Of a DNA stretch of 64,000 nt, positions 1 to 10,027 are shown one piece after another; the first letter of the stretch is position 1; every line of letters starts with the position of its first letter. Made by a program: the position numbers and the translations under genes. The notes under the pieces are model-generated. The model was not told the origin of the DNA. It did not search any database and saw nothing but the letters and a program-made list of their open reading frames with translations. Origin of the DNA: Treponema phagedenis (GTDB taxonomy: Bacteria > Spirochaetota > Spirochaetia > Treponematales > Treponemataceae); contig NZ_CP042818.1 in the NCBI RefSeq assembly GCF_008153345.1, positions 1,736,001-1,800,000 on the forward strand, in the 5' to 3' direction.

Positions 1-1245
1 TTCAGAAATTGCGGTAAATGAGCGAATATCGGAAAAGAAGATTGTTGTTTCTTTTGTTTCTCCGCCAAGGACAAGCTCGCCGCGCATGGCAAGCTCTGCA
101 ATCTCTTTATTGATAAATCTGCCGAATGAATCTTTTAAGCGATCCCGTTCGGTTAATCCCTTTCCCATTTGCACAAAGCTGGCGGTTAAAAGTCCGATTT
201 CATCATTACCTTTCGGCTTTAAGTCAATATCGTATTCTCCTTGCTCAATTTGGTGAGCCGCTGCCGCTAAAAGTTTTACTGGCGTACTGACGGATTTTGA
301 GAAAAACCATACAAAAAGAATGGAAAGCGAAAGCACCGCCAAGGTCAAGTAAATATTGCGCTTGGTTGTTTCAATAACGGGCTCCAAAAGCTTTTCCGCT
401 TCCGCGACCGTGAGTACCGCGAGGTCTCCGGTAATACGTGAATATGAACCGAAGTATTTTTTTTCGCTTTCTTCAAAAAGGATTTGTCTGCTTTTATCTC
501 CCGCTTTTCTCATTTGTTTAAAAATTTCAAATTCGCTTGCATTTACTCCATGTTTAAGCAATTCAAAATCGGGATGAATAAGAATGTCTCCATCGCTGTT
601 TACTAAAAAGGTTGTTTGTAAAACTCCTGAGCCAAAGCTGTTTGCAAGCTTTTCAGCGGAAAAAAAGACAACCAAGGCTTGATTTAAGCCTTTTTCTTTA
701 TACGGATATAGCAGGGTAAGTACCGGCTGATTAAAAAGCGGAGAGCCGTTTAATACTTGTAGAAGACCTCGTTCGGTTTGTTCAACGGCTGTTTTATTTT
801 GCTCCATAAAAGTGTCTACAACCGAAGGATCTATTTCATTTGCTAAAAAGAAGGCGGGATTAAGTAACTTTCTGTCTGTTCTGTCTCCGCGCTTAGGGTC
901 GGTAAGCACAAGCGCTGCCACCGAAGTGTTTCGTTCAAAATAAAAATTTGCGGTTTGCTTTGTTTCCGCAGATGATGTTTCAAAACTGTTTAGAATGTCT
1001 AAGAGCAGAAAGGTATTTGCTCTGATGGTGAGCAATTCCTTTTCACTTGCGGTAGCAGCCTGTACATTTACCGTCCTGTTGTTCTCCTCGGCGCTTATCT
1101 GTACATCCTGACTTCCAAACCAAGTTACAAGTGCGGTTATAACACCGAGTGATGTTACTACAAGCACCGAAATAATAAGTACCAATTTTACGCCTATGGG
1201 AAAGCGAACCTTTGTACGAAAAGCATCTTTTTCTTTTTTACTCAT
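1..1245 (-). CDS. Receptor-type adenylate/guanylate cyclase, 3' part outside window
   Basis: The minus-strand frame is open from an ATG at 1245 to the window edge (415 codons). The start is set by an AAAGGGG ribosome binding site just upstream. The N terminus has a hydrophobic segment (about residues 17-42), then a long extracytoplasmic region of sensor (Cache-like) character, a second membrane segment (IYLTLAVLSLSILFVWFFS), and a HAMP-like linker around SVSTPVKLLAAAAHQIEQG. The last visible residues, FFSDIRSFTAISE, match the start of a class III nucleotide cyclase domain, whose metal-binding aspartate lies in the FxDIxxFT motif. The family makes cyclic nucleotides in response to a periplasmic ligand. 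The catalytic domain is mostly outside the window, so activity and substrate cannot be judged. Confidence 0.85.
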   Translation of the reverse strand, partial: MSKKEKDAFRTKVRFPIGVKLVLIISVLVVTSLGVITALVTWFGSQDVQISAEENNRTVNVQAATASEKELLTIRANTFLLLDILNSFETSSAETKQTANFYFERNTSVAALVLTDPKRGDRTDRKLLNPAFFLANEIDPSVVDTFMEQNKTAVEQTERGLLQVLNGSPLFNQPVLTLLYPYKEKGLNQALVVFFSAEKLANSFGSGVLQTTFLVNSDGDILIHPDFELLKHGVNASEFEIFKQMRKAGDKSRQILFEESEKKYFGSYSRITGDLAVLTVAEAEKLLEPVIETTKRNIYLTLAVLSLSILFVWFFSKSVSTPVKLLAAAAHQIEQGEYDIDLKPKGNDEIGLLTASFVQMGKGLTERDRLKDSFGRFINKEIAELAMRGELVLGGETKETTIFFSDIRSFTAISE

Positions 1246-1740
1246 CAGATACCCCTTTTAGTATCGTTTTTCTTTTTTATTACGTTTTTTATTTTTTTGC
1301 TTAACTTTAATAAGCATTTTAGTCAGTCCGGCTCCAAGCTCTTTCTTAATTATCGTCTATATGTTTTTGAATTGCAAGGTTTAAATTTAGTTTTCATCCT
1401 GCTCCTTATCAAAAAGTTGTTTACAAAGAAGAAAATACCATCGTTTTCTTCTGATATCTCGGTTTTTAGGAAAGGAAATGATTCTTGTAAAAGCCGATGC
1501 CTTATTATACTTTGATATTCCTTTTTATCTATTTTTTAATCTTCGCAGTAAAACAAATTCAATTTTATCTTTAATAATTATACCGTAATAGGATATATTT
1601 GCAATAATAGAAATCAAAAGAAGACAAATTATTTTATTCAAAACTTTATATTTTTGCAAAATGCGAAAAGCTTTTTTTTACCGATATTACCGGTAATTGA
1701 CCTATTTTTTAACTTTGAGGGGAAAGCCCCCCTCAAAACT
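1246..1740. other. AT-rich intergenic region with a hairpin near the 3' end of the membrane-protein gene
   Basis: No convincing gene is visible. Short open frames here lack ribosome binding sites and family resemblance. A perfect 9-bp inverted repeat (TTTGAGGGG / CCCCTCAAA, 1714-1722 and 1729-1737) lies just past the stop of the gene ending at 1741. It could terminate that transcript, but no clear uridine run follows on the minus strand. Confidence 0.4.
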
Positions 1741-2169
1741 TTATTCAGATCTTCGTTGTACCAGTATGAGACTTCCAAGCACCATAAGGTCAAAGGAAAC
1801 CTGCTTTAAATACTGAAGAACGGAGCCCACGTTTCTGAAAACATTTCCCGCACCGAATGCACCGATGATATCCACCAATACCAGATTAATAATCCATAAT
1901 ACAATAAAGATGATAAGGATTATTCTTACCACGGCGAGACTGGGGCTAAACAAGTCCACTAAAAGAAATATTGCTGCGATAAGCTCGCAGATTGCAATAG
2001 CCATAACAATTATGGTAGAAACGGTTCTACTTTGGAATAAAGTACTAAGAAAATCAACTACTTTGCCGAATTCTCCGGCGGTTGAATACATCAACCCGGT
2101 AATTCCACTGACTAACAAAAAAAACGCCAATGCTATCTGGAGAATAGTTACTCCAATACTTCTACGCAT
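1741..2169 (-). CDS. Small four-helix membrane protein, function unknown
   Basis: 142 residues starting MRRSIGVTILQ. This internal ATG is preferred over one ten codons upstream because an AGGAG motif lies five bases before it. Four hydrophobic stretches can be seen (about residues 8-27, 48-75, 79-107 and 125-138), so it is probably an inner-membrane protein. The size and four-helix layout recall DoxX-like small membrane proteins, but no diagnostic motif supports that. It appears monocistronic, with the cyclase upstream of its 3' end and a repeat element behind its promoter side. Confidence 0.65.
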   Translation of the reverse strand: MRRSIGVTILQIALAFFLLVSGITGLMYSTAGEFGKVVDFLSTLFQSRTVSTIIVMAIAICELIAAIFLLVDLFSPSLAVVRIILIIFIVLWIINLVLVDIIGAFGAGNVFRNVGSVLQYLKQVSFDLMVLGSLILVQRRSE

Positions 2170-2321
2170 AAAAACTCCTTTGCGAGATATAATTCGCATA
2201 TATTAAAAGTATGCTGACAGAACTATGCCACATTTATATAAAAACTTCAAGATAAAAGAGAATTTTTGCAAGAGTTTAAGGAAATCTGAAAAACGATATG
2301 TACTTAAATGCCAAAATAAGT

Positions 2322-2599
2322 TTTTCGAGCCTTGCCGTCCGTGGCAAAATTATGCCTTGCGAGTTTTAAAGCTTCCTGTAATAAAAAAAAGCTCGACACG
2401 GCGCAAGGGCGAACCCTTGGAATTGCTACCTTTGGTTCGCCTACGAGTTTTGCCTGTTTGCAATAAGGTGTCAGGCAAAACATCGTTTGGAATTTTGCAA
2501 CGGTGGGCAATTTACCATAGTGATGCTTAAATCCGCAGTCCCTTATTGTTGATACTCCGATTTTTATAACAGGAAGTTAATGACAAAATACTACACTAG
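2322..2599 (+). repeat. Hairpin-mosaic MITE-like repeat, copy 1 (left end unclear)
   Basis: This shares the GCTCGACACGGCGCAAGG block, the GGCGAACC/GGTTCGCC arms and the ACTCCGATTTTTATAACAGG block with the complete copy at 27227-27504, in the same orientation. The right terminal repeat AAAATACTACACTAG is at 2585-2599. A left terminal repeat is not recognisable, so the left boundary is approximate. The open frames here are repeat artefacts, not genes. Confidence 0.75.
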
Positions 2600-2740
2600 A
2601 CCGGAGCCTTTCGATAGAGACAGTAGAAAAAGGTATAAAAAACACTATGTTTTTCTTCTACTTGAAGTAGGTGTATAAGTTTGATTTATATTGATCAAAA
2701 CATGCGCAAGAGTGTGTTGGTAAAGGATAGTATGAACGTA

Positions 2741-2785
2741 AAAAACAAGGGCTTTTCGATGTGCAAAACACATCAAAAAGCCCTT
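2741..2785 (-). terminator. Rho-independent terminator of the OmpA-family gene
   Basis: A 17-bp stem (2747-2763 with 2769-2785, one G-T pair, five-base loop) is followed on the minus strand by GTTTTTTAC. It begins 11 bases beyond the stop codon at 2796. Confidence 0.85.
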
Positions 2786-2795
2786 TTCAAGGGGA

Positions 2796-5700
2796 CTACT
2801 TAATTAAGATAAATTCAACCCGCCGATTTTTCCACCAATTATTTCTGTCGGTGAAATCCGCTACCGGCTCGGTGCCGCCCTTGCCTTCTGCAGTCAGGCG
2901 GGAAGCGCGAACGCCATTTTCTATAAGATATTGGCGAATTGCTTCTGCACGTTTTTCAGATAAGGGAAGTAAGTACTCTCTTTCTTCCCTCAATGTACCG
3001 GTTGTGGTATTTGCATGTCCTTCTACCCGGATTTTGTAATCAGGGAACTTATTCAGTATTTGTGCAATACGTTTAAGAACCTGCAAATTCTTATTTACCG
3101 TTACTTGCGGCAAATCCTGGAAGTCAGGCTCATTTTTACGGAAAATAATTGAAGGAACCGCAATTTTGAGCCGATTTCCGTCTCTGATAATGAGAACATC
3201 AACCGGAATGAAGCCTTTATAGATTCCGACAAGTCCGGTAGTATCGGTTACCGTAAAGGTAAACGGATAGTCGGTTGCCGATTGCACTGTTTCACCGGTT
3301 ACTGAAGACCTTCCGTCCCAGATTATTTTATCGGAGATTTTTTCTGAACCGCTTGTTTTCCAGAAAAGCTTATAACCGGCATCTTCAGGCTCATGAATTT
3401 CAAACACCCATTTTGCAATACCTGCCGGAGCTGATACGCGTAAGCCGATATACAATTCATCATCGATGCCGTCATTGTCCGGGCTGAAATATTTCGGCGA
3501 TAAGCTTACGTCGATTTGTGGAGGCGTAAGAACCGACACAAAGGTACTGGTATTTGCTTCCGCATTGTCATTTGCAACGGTTGTTATCTTTGCTTTTGCA
3601 AAAAACTTACCGGCTAGCGGCTTTTTGTTGTTATCCAGTCCGTTCCATACCAGTGTGGAGGGAAGTTCCCCCGTCTCTTTTTTATTCCACGTGCGGATAA
3701 TTTCTCCACTTGCTGCCACTATTGAAACCGACCAATCGCTGACATTTTTACCCATATTATGGTGCAGCGAAAAAGTTTGTACATCTTTTATCCCGTCTTC
3801 GTTTGGAGAAAAGGCGGGTAGTGCGTAGGTAATATAGAGCTTAGGCTCTGTGGAATTTACCGTAATACCTTTGAGAGTTCTGCTTGTGGCATTTCCCGCT
3901 GCATCTGTTGCGAAAACAGTGTAAGAGTACGTGCCGTTCGGAACTCTGTTCCCCGCATCATCGCTGCCGTCCCAAGTAAAGTTTTCGGTTTTACCCGCCC
4001 ATGTTAATTTTTTCACGGGATTATTTTTTGCATCGGAAATTATTCCCGTCCACAAATCTTCGTGAGAAGAATGCTGCTTTATCGGCAATGTCGGGCGGTT
4101 TGACTCCTCTTTTGCACTAAAACTTAAATAGGGCACGGAAATTTCCAGCTGCGGATATTCGGTATCTATTGTAATTGCATCTATTTTTGAAGTAGCTTCT
4201 TGTCCGTTTTCCATTTGCACACTGAGTTTTGCGGAATAGAGTCCATCGGTACATTTTTCCGCAGAGCTATTTTTTCCGTCCCAAACATATTCCTGCTTGG
4301 GATTTCCGTTGCCGTCAAATACGCGTACATTTTTTCCACTTGAATCTTTTATTGTTAAAGAGAACGACACAATCTTTGTTTTCGATTTTATCGTTGGTAT
4401 GAGGCGCACCGTATCTTTTATACCGTCTCCGTTCGGAGAAAATGCGGTGATATCCGAAGATAAAATAACCTCCGCTTTTTCGGTATTTAACTCAACAATA
4501 GCGGTATTTGAGTAGCCTTTATTTCCCGCTATGTCAATTCCCGATAAGCGATACGCATACAAGCCGTCCGGAGCTGCGGTTCCCGAATCGGTTCTGCCGT
4601 TCCAAACATACTCATTTAAAGAGTTTCTGATGATAATCGTTTTTACAGGCTCTCCGGTAAGTTTTCCCGCTTTATTTGTCGCATAAATTTCTCCGATCCA
4701 TGAATCTTCTTTTGAGAAATTTTGTGCAAAGGTTACCGTATCCAAATTACCGTCTCCGTCGGGAGAGAATATTGAACTTGTTGCCTGTACAGAAGCGGTA
4801 GGCGGAACTGTGTCTAAAACAAAGGTTGGAGATTGTGCCTGTGCCACATATCCGTTTTTATATTTTGCCGTAATTATAGCCCGATAATTGCCGTCAGGTA
4901 AAATCTTTCCCGAATCATCTTTGCCGTCAAAATAAAAGGATTCTTTAGTGGTTCTTGCAAAGTTTCGTACTGTTTTCCCTAATTTATTTTTAATTTCGAT
5001 ATTCAAAGAATGTAAATTAGCGGTATTTGAAAGATCGGGATATAATTTTACGGTATCTTTTACTCCGTCTCCGTTCGGTGAGAATGCTTTTGTATCAATA
5101 CCGATATTCACCCGTTGATGTTCGGTGTTAACAATGATATTGGAAAGTGTTGCCGAATTGCTGTTACCGGCCCTATCTGTTGCGGCTATTGTATAGGTGT
5201 ATACGCCGTCAGGGACAAGCTTTCCTTCGGTATCTTTTCCATTCCATTCGAAGTTCGACGGAACCTTGTTTTCAAGCGTCTTGGTAAATACCGTATTGTT
5301 TGCCGTATTTTTTATTGTGATATGCCATTTTTCTTCCAATGATCCTGCTTGTTGAATCAGAAAAGTGTCCTTGTTTCCGTCGCCGTCAGGACTGAATATC
5401 ATGTCTTCTTTTTCTTTCGGCGGTTGAATAACAATAGAAGGTTTTTCCGTGTCAAGCGTTACCGCATAGCGAGGAGATGTTGCCGTGTTATTATTATCAT
5501 CCGAAGCCGTTACCGAAAAATAATATTTACCGTCCGGTGCTACCTCTCCGGTATCGGTTCTGCCGTCCCAGCGTAAGAATTCCGGAACATACACACCTTT
5601 TTTTGCAGCAGTCAGATTACGCCAAAAGCTTTTAAAATTTTGTAATTCACGTATCGGTTGCTTGTTTTCGATAACACGTACAGTGATTCCTCGGCTGTCT

Positions 5701-6839
5701 TCTATTTTGCATTGCCAGGCAGTAACATAGCGTCTGTCTCGGATAGTCATAGGCACTTCAAGGGAGTCCTGAATACCATCATCATTAGGAGAAAAGGCCT
5801 GTTCGGTAGGATAATCAAGGACAATGACCGGAGGCTCATTGTCCTTCATGCCTACGTGTACATTCACACCGGCGCCCATTGCCCAAATATTTTTGCTGTA
5901 AGGTTTAAAGGCAAGTTCGGGGCGCAGTTCGCTGTTTTTCCAGCTTTCCGGCTTTTGCTTGCGCTTAGGCTCTAAATTAACATGAAATGCAATACCAACA
6001 GAAGGAATATATGTTTGTTTTTTTTGAATTGTTTCTACAAGATTGAATGTCCACCCTGTTTTTAATGCTACGGCATCGTCAAATTTCATCTGAAGACTTG
6101 TGGAAAAGACAAGGTTTTGAAAAGTTGGTAAGGAAAGATCAAAAGAAGTGCCGAGTTTAAAATGCTTTACGGAAACTAGCAAGGCGGAAAATCCTATGTG
6201 CGGCGTAAACATTCCCGCATATCCGTCGGATCCTTCTCCTTTTACGCCTTCGGTATTCGGGTTATACGGTTTTCCCATTCCCGTAAGAGAAATACCGAGC
6301 CGAGCGTCTTTTAAAATTCCGAGTGTTCCGAATTTATATAAGCCGCCGATATCAAGACCGAGCCCCCAAGTACTGCCAGCCCCTACAGTTGCATAGGCTC
6401 CGGTACCGAGATATAGCTTATCGGTTATATCTTTAGCATAAGAAAACCTGAAAGAACCCGCAGTGCCGAGCGGAATGCCAGGAAACGGGGAGGTAAGAAA
6501 ATGAATCCCTCCGGCAATTGCACCCCAGCGAGCAGGATATAAACCGCTTAAATTGATAACATGTCCCCAGTTTTTATCCTCTTTAAAACCGATAAGCGCT
6601 AAATAAGAGGCATCAATAATAGGACGCTGCTCTCCCGCAATAAGTGCGGGGTTAACAGCTGCTCCTGCCGGTACTCCATCATCAAAGGGATCGCCGGCAG
6701 CACTTATCTGTCTTGCCGCTAAGTCGGTTGAAAGTAAGTTGTGTACAGATTCTCCGCCTGCGGGAGGATTATACGCAGCCACCAACGCTACCGTATAAAT
6801 CAAGAACAGAAATAAAACAAGAATTCTTTTATTTACCAT
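2796..6839 (-). CDS. Giant outer-membrane/periplasmic OmpA-family protein with FlgD-like Ig repeats
   Basis: 1347 residues with an N-terminal signal peptide (about 1-22). Residues about 40-330 are rich in aromatic and glycine residues and alternate in a way typical of an outer-membrane barrel. Next comes a long array of about eight repeats, each built round FSPNGDGxKD followed by a W-x-G-x-D-x-G-G turn and a DGxYxY motif. This is the FlgD-like Ig fold with acidic, possibly calcium-binding loops. One repeat (FSAKEESNRP) has lost the acidic motif. The last roughly 120 residues are an OmpA-like peptidoglycan-binding domain (VEGHANTT, LSEKRAEAIRQYL, GKGGTEP, NRRVEF). The protein probably links the outer membrane to the wall. 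It has a single-gene unit with its own terminator. Confidence 0.85.
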   Translation of the reverse strand: MVNKRILVLFLFLIYTVALVAAYNPPAGGESVHNLLSTDLAARQISAAGDPFDDGVPAGAAVNPALIAGEQRPIIDASYLALIGFKEDKNWGHVINLSGLYPARWGAIAGGIHFLTSPFPGIPLGTAGSFRFSYAKDITDKLYLGTGAYATVGAGSTWGLGLDIGGLYKFGTLGILKDARLGISLTGMGKPYNPNTEGVKGEGSDGYAGMFTPHIGFSALLVSVKHFKLGTSFDLSLPTFQNLVFSTSLQMKFDDAVALKTGWTFNLVETIQKKQTYIPSVGIAFHVNLEPKRKQKPESWKNSELRPELAFKPYSKNIWAMGAGVNVHVGMKDNEPPVIVLDYPTEQAFSPNDDGIQDSLEVPMTIRDRRYVTAWQCKIEDSRGITVRVIENKQPIRELQNFKSFWRNLTAAKKGVYVPEFLRWDGRTDTGEVAPDGKYYFSVTASDDNNNTATSPRYAVTLDTEKPSIVIQPPKEKEDMIFSPDGDGNKDTFLIQQAGSLEEKWHITIKNTANNTVFTKTLENKVPSNFEWNGKDTEGKLVPDGVYTYTIAATDRAGNSNSATLSNIIVNTEHQRVNIGIDTKAFSPNGDGVKDTVKLYPDLSNTANLHSLNIEIKNKLGKTVRNFARTTKESFYFDGKDDSGKILPDGNYRAIITAKYKNGYVAQAQSPTFVLDTVPPTASVQATSSIFSPDGDGNLDTVTFAQNFSKEDSWIGEIYATNKAGKLTGEPVKTIIIRNSLNEYVWNGRTDSGTAAPDGLYAYRLSGIDIAGNKGYSNTAIVELNTEKAEVILSSDITAFSPNGDGIKDTVRLIPTIKSKTKIVSFSLTIKDSSGKNVRVFDGNGNPKQEYVWDGKNSSAEKCTDGLYSAKLSVQMENGQEATSKIDAITIDTEYPQLEISVPYLSFSAKEESNRPTLPIKQHSSHEDLWTGIISDAKNNPVKKLTWAGKTENFTWDGSDDAGNRVPNGTYSYTVFATDAAGNATSRTLKGITVNSTEPKLYITYALPAFSPNEDGIKDVQTFSLHHNMGKNVSDWSVSIVAASGEIIRTWNKKETGELPSTLVWNGLDNNKKPLAGKFFAKAKITTVANDNAEANTSTFVSVLTPPQIDVSLSPKYFSPDNDGIDDELYIGLRVSAPAGIAKWVFEIHEPEDAGYKLFWKTSGSEKISDKIIWDGRSSVTGETVQSATDYPFTFTVTDTTGLVGIYKGFIPVDVLIIRDGNRLKIAVPSIIFRKNEPDFQDLPQVTVNKNLQVLKRIAQILNKFPDYKIRVEGHANTTTGTLREEREYLLPLSEKRAEAIRQYLIENGVRASRLTAEGKGGTEPVADFTDRNNWWKNRRVEFILIK

Positions 6840-6969
6840 AGCATATATATCCTTTAATGATTATAACAAAAAAAAAGGTTTTATGTTACGCCAAAATTAT
6901 TTTTTAAGATTTTTATTCCGCCTGCTATCTAAAATTTAATCAGGGTTGCAGTTTAGTAATTTTTCGATT

Positions 6970-8553
6970 TTATAAAAAATCCGGTAAAATTGGACTCCAT
7001 TTGCGGAGAGTATACGCTTCTTCAATATGAACGGAAGCTATTTTTTCCTCTCCTTCAAGATCGGCAATAGTACGCGCTATTTTTAATAACGCATGGCTTC
7101 CTCTGCCTGATAATGATTCTTTTTCGGCTGCCGCATCTAGGGCTCTTTTTGCTTCTGCGGATAGTATACAAACCTTGGTTATTTCTTCCGGTAAAAGATA
7201 GGCATTTTTGTATTTTGCCGCTATGCGCTTGTTTCGGTGTCGCTGCCACTGTCTTTCAATAGCTGCTGCAACTTTCAAGCGCAAGTCTTTCGTAGAATGG
7301 GTGCTTTTTGAGATGAGTTTTTTAGTATCGGGCGACTGCACCTCAATACGTAAATCAATACGGTCGAGTAGGGGAGCGGTAAGCTTTTTCCAATATTTTT
7401 CAACAGCACTTAACATGCACGTGCAAACTTTAGTTTCAGTACCGAAATTACCGCAAGGGCAAGGATTGATTGCAAGTAAAAGCTGAAAATCAGCAGGATA
7501 GGTGCTGCTTCTTCCCGCCCTGCTTACTGTTACCATCCCCGTTTCCAGCGGAGCGCGCAGTGTTTCCAGCACAGACTGCTTGAATTGACTTGCCTCATCT
7601 AAAAAAAGAACGCCGCCGTGCGCAAAGGAAATTTCTCCGGGCATACAGTTCCCCGCACCGCCGATAATACCTTCAAGACTCGCATTCGGATGTGGCATTC
7701 TGAATGGAGGACGCGTAATAAGTATGTCTTTATCCGCAGACAGAGGCAGTAATCCGGCTACACTGTAAATTCTGGTAACCTCCAATGCGGTTTCTATGTC
7801 AATATCGGGTAAAAGCAGGGGGAATCGCCGTAGTGAAAGAGTTTTTCCGCAGCCTGGCGGTCCGTATGCAATAAGATTATGCCCGCCGGCGGCTGCAATT
7901 TCAAGGGCTTTAATTAAGGTATCCTGCCCGATAATATCTTCAAAACCGCCTGGAAAGGATTCTTCCGGCATTTCAGCGGAGCCGTTCCATTTTATTTCAA
8001 GTGTTTTTTCTTCGGAAAAATTACTGCTGCGTATAGGAGCCTGTATTGATGATTTTTGTAAGATAAGCTCAAGAGCTGTTACCGCTTCCTGTAAATTCTC
8101 TGCTGCAAATACCTCGATATTTTTAGTGATTAAGGCTTCCGCTTCGTTTTCTTTGGGTACAATGTAGTAGAAGATATTCTCTGTTACACCGGCTGAAACC
8201 GCTGCTAATACGCCGCGAATCGGTCGTATTTTTCCCGAAAGCTCAAGCTCTCCGATGGCCATCACCTTTCCGCCGCCGCTTATCCCCGCGTTTAAAACCG
8301 AAAGTGCAATAGGTAAATCAAAACCGCTGCCTTCTTTTTTTAAGTTTGCGGGGCTTAAGTTGATAAGCACCCTTTCTTGTGGAAAAATAAGGTTTGAATT
8401 TCGTATTGCCGCTCGCATTCTCTCCCGAGCCTCTTTTACGGCTGAACCGGGAAGTCCTACAATATCAATAATCGGCAGTCCTCTTCTTAAATCAGCCTCT
8501 ACTTTTACAATTTCTCCCTCATATCCAAAAGAAGAAAAACTCATAATTTCCAT
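6970..8553 (-). CDS. comM: YifB/ComM-family Mg-chelatase-like AAA+ ATPase
   Basis: 527 residues, full length for the family. The N-terminal ChlI-like domain (about 1-160) includes GLPGSAVKEARERMRAA and NLSPANLKKEGSGFDLPIA. The AAA+ core has Walker A GPPGCGKT near residue 231 and Walker B GGVLFLDEA. Conserved cysteines follow in NPCPCGNFG and CTCML, then the C-terminal lid LSGRGSHALLKIARTIADL. ComM in Haemophilus and Vibrio is a helicase that promotes branch migration during integration of transformed DNA; that role here is by family only. The start at 8553 is supported by GAGGAAT five bases upstream. Confidence 0.93.
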   Translation of the reverse strand: MEIMSFSSFGYEGEIVKVEADLRRGLPIIDIVGLPGSAVKEARERMRAAIRNSNLIFPQERVLINLSPANLKKEGSGFDLPIALSVLNAGISGGGKVMAIGELELSGKIRPIRGVLAAVSAGVTENIFYYIVPKENEAEALITKNIEVFAAENLQEAVTALELILQKSSIQAPIRSSNFSEEKTLEIKWNGSAEMPEESFPGGFEDIIGQDTLIKALEIAAAGGHNLIAYGPPGCGKTLSLRRFPLLLPDIDIETALEVTRIYSVAGLLPLSADKDILITRPPFRMPHPNASLEGIIGGAGNCMPGEISFAHGGVLFLDEASQFKQSVLETLRAPLETGMVTVSRAGRSSTYPADFQLLLAINPCPCGNFGTETKVCTCMLSAVEKYWKKLTAPLLDRIDLRIEVQSPDTKKLISKSTHSTKDLRLKVAAAIERQWQRHRNKRIAAKYKNAYLLPEEITKVCILSAEAKRALDAAAEKESLSGRGSHALLKIARTIADLEGEEKIASVHIEEAYTLRKWSPILPDFL

Positions 8554-8790
8554 AATGATTCCTCAAGTAGTGATCACTAATTTTTATAGCAAAAACTCAT
8601 CTTGGTTTGGTTTTTTAGTTTGAAACAAGATAATCAATAAGTTTGCCAAAATCTCTTATCTCTCTTTATTATTGAAAAACAAATTTAATTTGCCATAAAA
8701 ATCCGAAAGTTTTATAGTTTGAATCTTAATGTTTATGTTTAAAGAGGTTTCTGTATTTTTTTAAGATGATGTGAAAAAAGGTGGAAATTT

Positions 8791-9066
8791 CTAGTGTAGT
8801 GTTTTGTAATTAACTTCCTGTTATAAAAATCGGGGTATCAACAATAAGGGACTGCAGATTTAAGTATTCCTATGGTACATTGCTCACCCTTGCAAAATTC
8901 CAAACGATGTTTTAAAGCATCAACACAAAAGCCTAACATTGAAGCTTTAAAACTCGTAGGAGAAGCGGAGGTAGAAATTCCAAGGGTTCGCCCTTGCGCC
9001 GTGTCGAACTCTTTTTTATAAAACTTTTTATGTTTTGGTAAGATGTATTAAAAAAAGTATTAAAGT
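8791..9066 (-). repeat. MITE-like hairpin-mosaic repeat, inverted copy abutting the flaB promoter
   Basis: The copy is inverted relative to the one at 27227. It begins with the terminal repeat CTAGTGTAGTGTTTT (8791-8805). It carries the hairpin GTTTTAAAGC/GCTTTAAAAC, a GGTTCGCC arm and the GCGCCGTGTCGA block. Its far end is eroded (AAAAAAAGTATTAAAG at about 9050-9066, where AACGTTATACTAG is expected). The rest of the 8554-9163 gap, bases 8554-8790, shows nothing recognisable. Confidence 0.8.
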
Positions 9067-9088
9067 TTTTATATAAAACCTCCGATAA
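9061..9088 (+). promoter_or_regulatory. Sigma-28 (FliA)-type promoter of flaB
   Basis: TAAA at 9061-9064 and TCCGATAA at 9081-9088 are separated by 16 bases. This fits the TAAA-N15/16-GCCGATAA consensus of flagellar sigma-28 promoters, about 75 bases before the flaB start. The -35 half touches the eroded end of the repeat element. Confidence 0.7.
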
Positions 9089-9163
9089 TGATAATGGAGT
9101 TCGTCTGAATTCCTGGGAAACAAGGATGTTTTCTGAAAACACATTATTCCATGGAGGAATATC

Positions 9164-10024
9164 ATGATTATTAATCACAACATGAGCGCAATGTTTGCAC
9201 AGCGAACATTGGGGGTTACCAACAATGCGATCGGCAAAGACATTGAAAAACTGTCTTCCGGCTATCGTATTAACCGTGCAGGCGATGATGCTTCCGGTCT
9301 TGCAGTTTCCGAAAAGATGCGCAGCCAAATTCGCGGCTTGAATCAAGCATCGACAAACGCATCAAACGGCGTTAACTTTATTCAAGTTACCGAAGCGTAT
9401 CTGCAAGAGACTACCGACATTATGCAGAGAATCCGTGAGCTTGCTGTTCAAGCGGCAAACGGTATTTACTCCGCAGAAGATCGGATGTACATTCAAGTTG
9501 AAGTTTCTCAGCTTGTTGCAGAAGTTGACCGCATTGCAAGTTCAGCACAATTTAACGGTATGAATTTGCTGACCGGACGTTTTGCCCGCGAAACAGGGGA
9601 AAATGTTATTGCGGGATCAATGTGGTTCCATATCGGAGCAAACATGGATCAAAGAATGCGCGTATACATTGGAACGATGACTGCTGCAGCGCTTGGAGTT
9701 CGCGATGCTACCGATGAAAGCATTATGACCCTTGATACAGCGGATTCCGCAAACAGAAGTATTGGTACAATTGATGCCGCATTAAAAAAGATTAACAAAC
9801 AGCGAGCCGACCTCGGCGGATATCAAAACCGCATGAACTATACCGTTATCGGTCTTGATATTGCAGCTGAAAATCTTCAAGCGGCGGAATCACGAATTCG
9901 CGATGCAGACATGGCAAAGCAAATGGTTGAGTACACAAAAAATCAAGTGCTTGCTCAGTCCGGTACCGCAATGCTTGCTCAGGCAAACAATAATACCCAG
10001 TTGGTATTATCACTGTTGCGATAA
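9164..10024 (+). CDS. flaB: Flagellin core protein FlaB (first copy)
   Basis: 286 residues with no signal peptide, as expected for spirochaete FlaB exported by the flagellar type III system into the periplasm. The N-terminal D0/D1 region ([34 protein letters not shown]) and the C-terminal D1/D0 region ([35 protein letters not shown]) are intact. The central variable domain is short, as in all FlaB proteins. A strong GGAGG lies seven bases before the ATG. It precedes a second flaB, then flaG and fliD, so it sits in a flagellar filament cluster. FlaB subunits form the core of the periplasmic filament. Which paralogue (B1, B2 or B3) cannot be settled by eye. Confidence 0.95.
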   Translation: MIINHNMSAMFAQRTLGVTNNAIGKDIEKLSSGYRINRAGDDASGLAVSEKMRSQIRGLNQASTNASNGVNFIQVTEAYLQETTDIMQRIRELAVQAANGIYSAEDRMYIQVEVSQLVAEVDRIASSAQFNGMNLLTGRFARETGENVIAGSMWFHIGANMDQRMRVYIGTMTAAALGVRDATDESIMTLDTADSANRSIGTIDAALKKINKQRADLGGYQNRMNYTVIGLDIAAENLQAAESRIRDADMAKQMVEYTKNQVLAQSGTAMLAQANNNTQLVLSLLR

Positions 10025-10027
10025 GAG

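Noticed and set aside
1297-1515. 72-codon open frame in AT-rich sequence
   Set aside because: No ribosome binding site and low-complexity composition typical of AT-rich spacer.
2225-2530. Open frames on both strands in the repeat between the membrane protein and the OmpA-family gene
   Set aside because: They lie in the non-coding repeat, have no ribosome binding site, and similar peptides appear in other copies only because the DNA is repeated.
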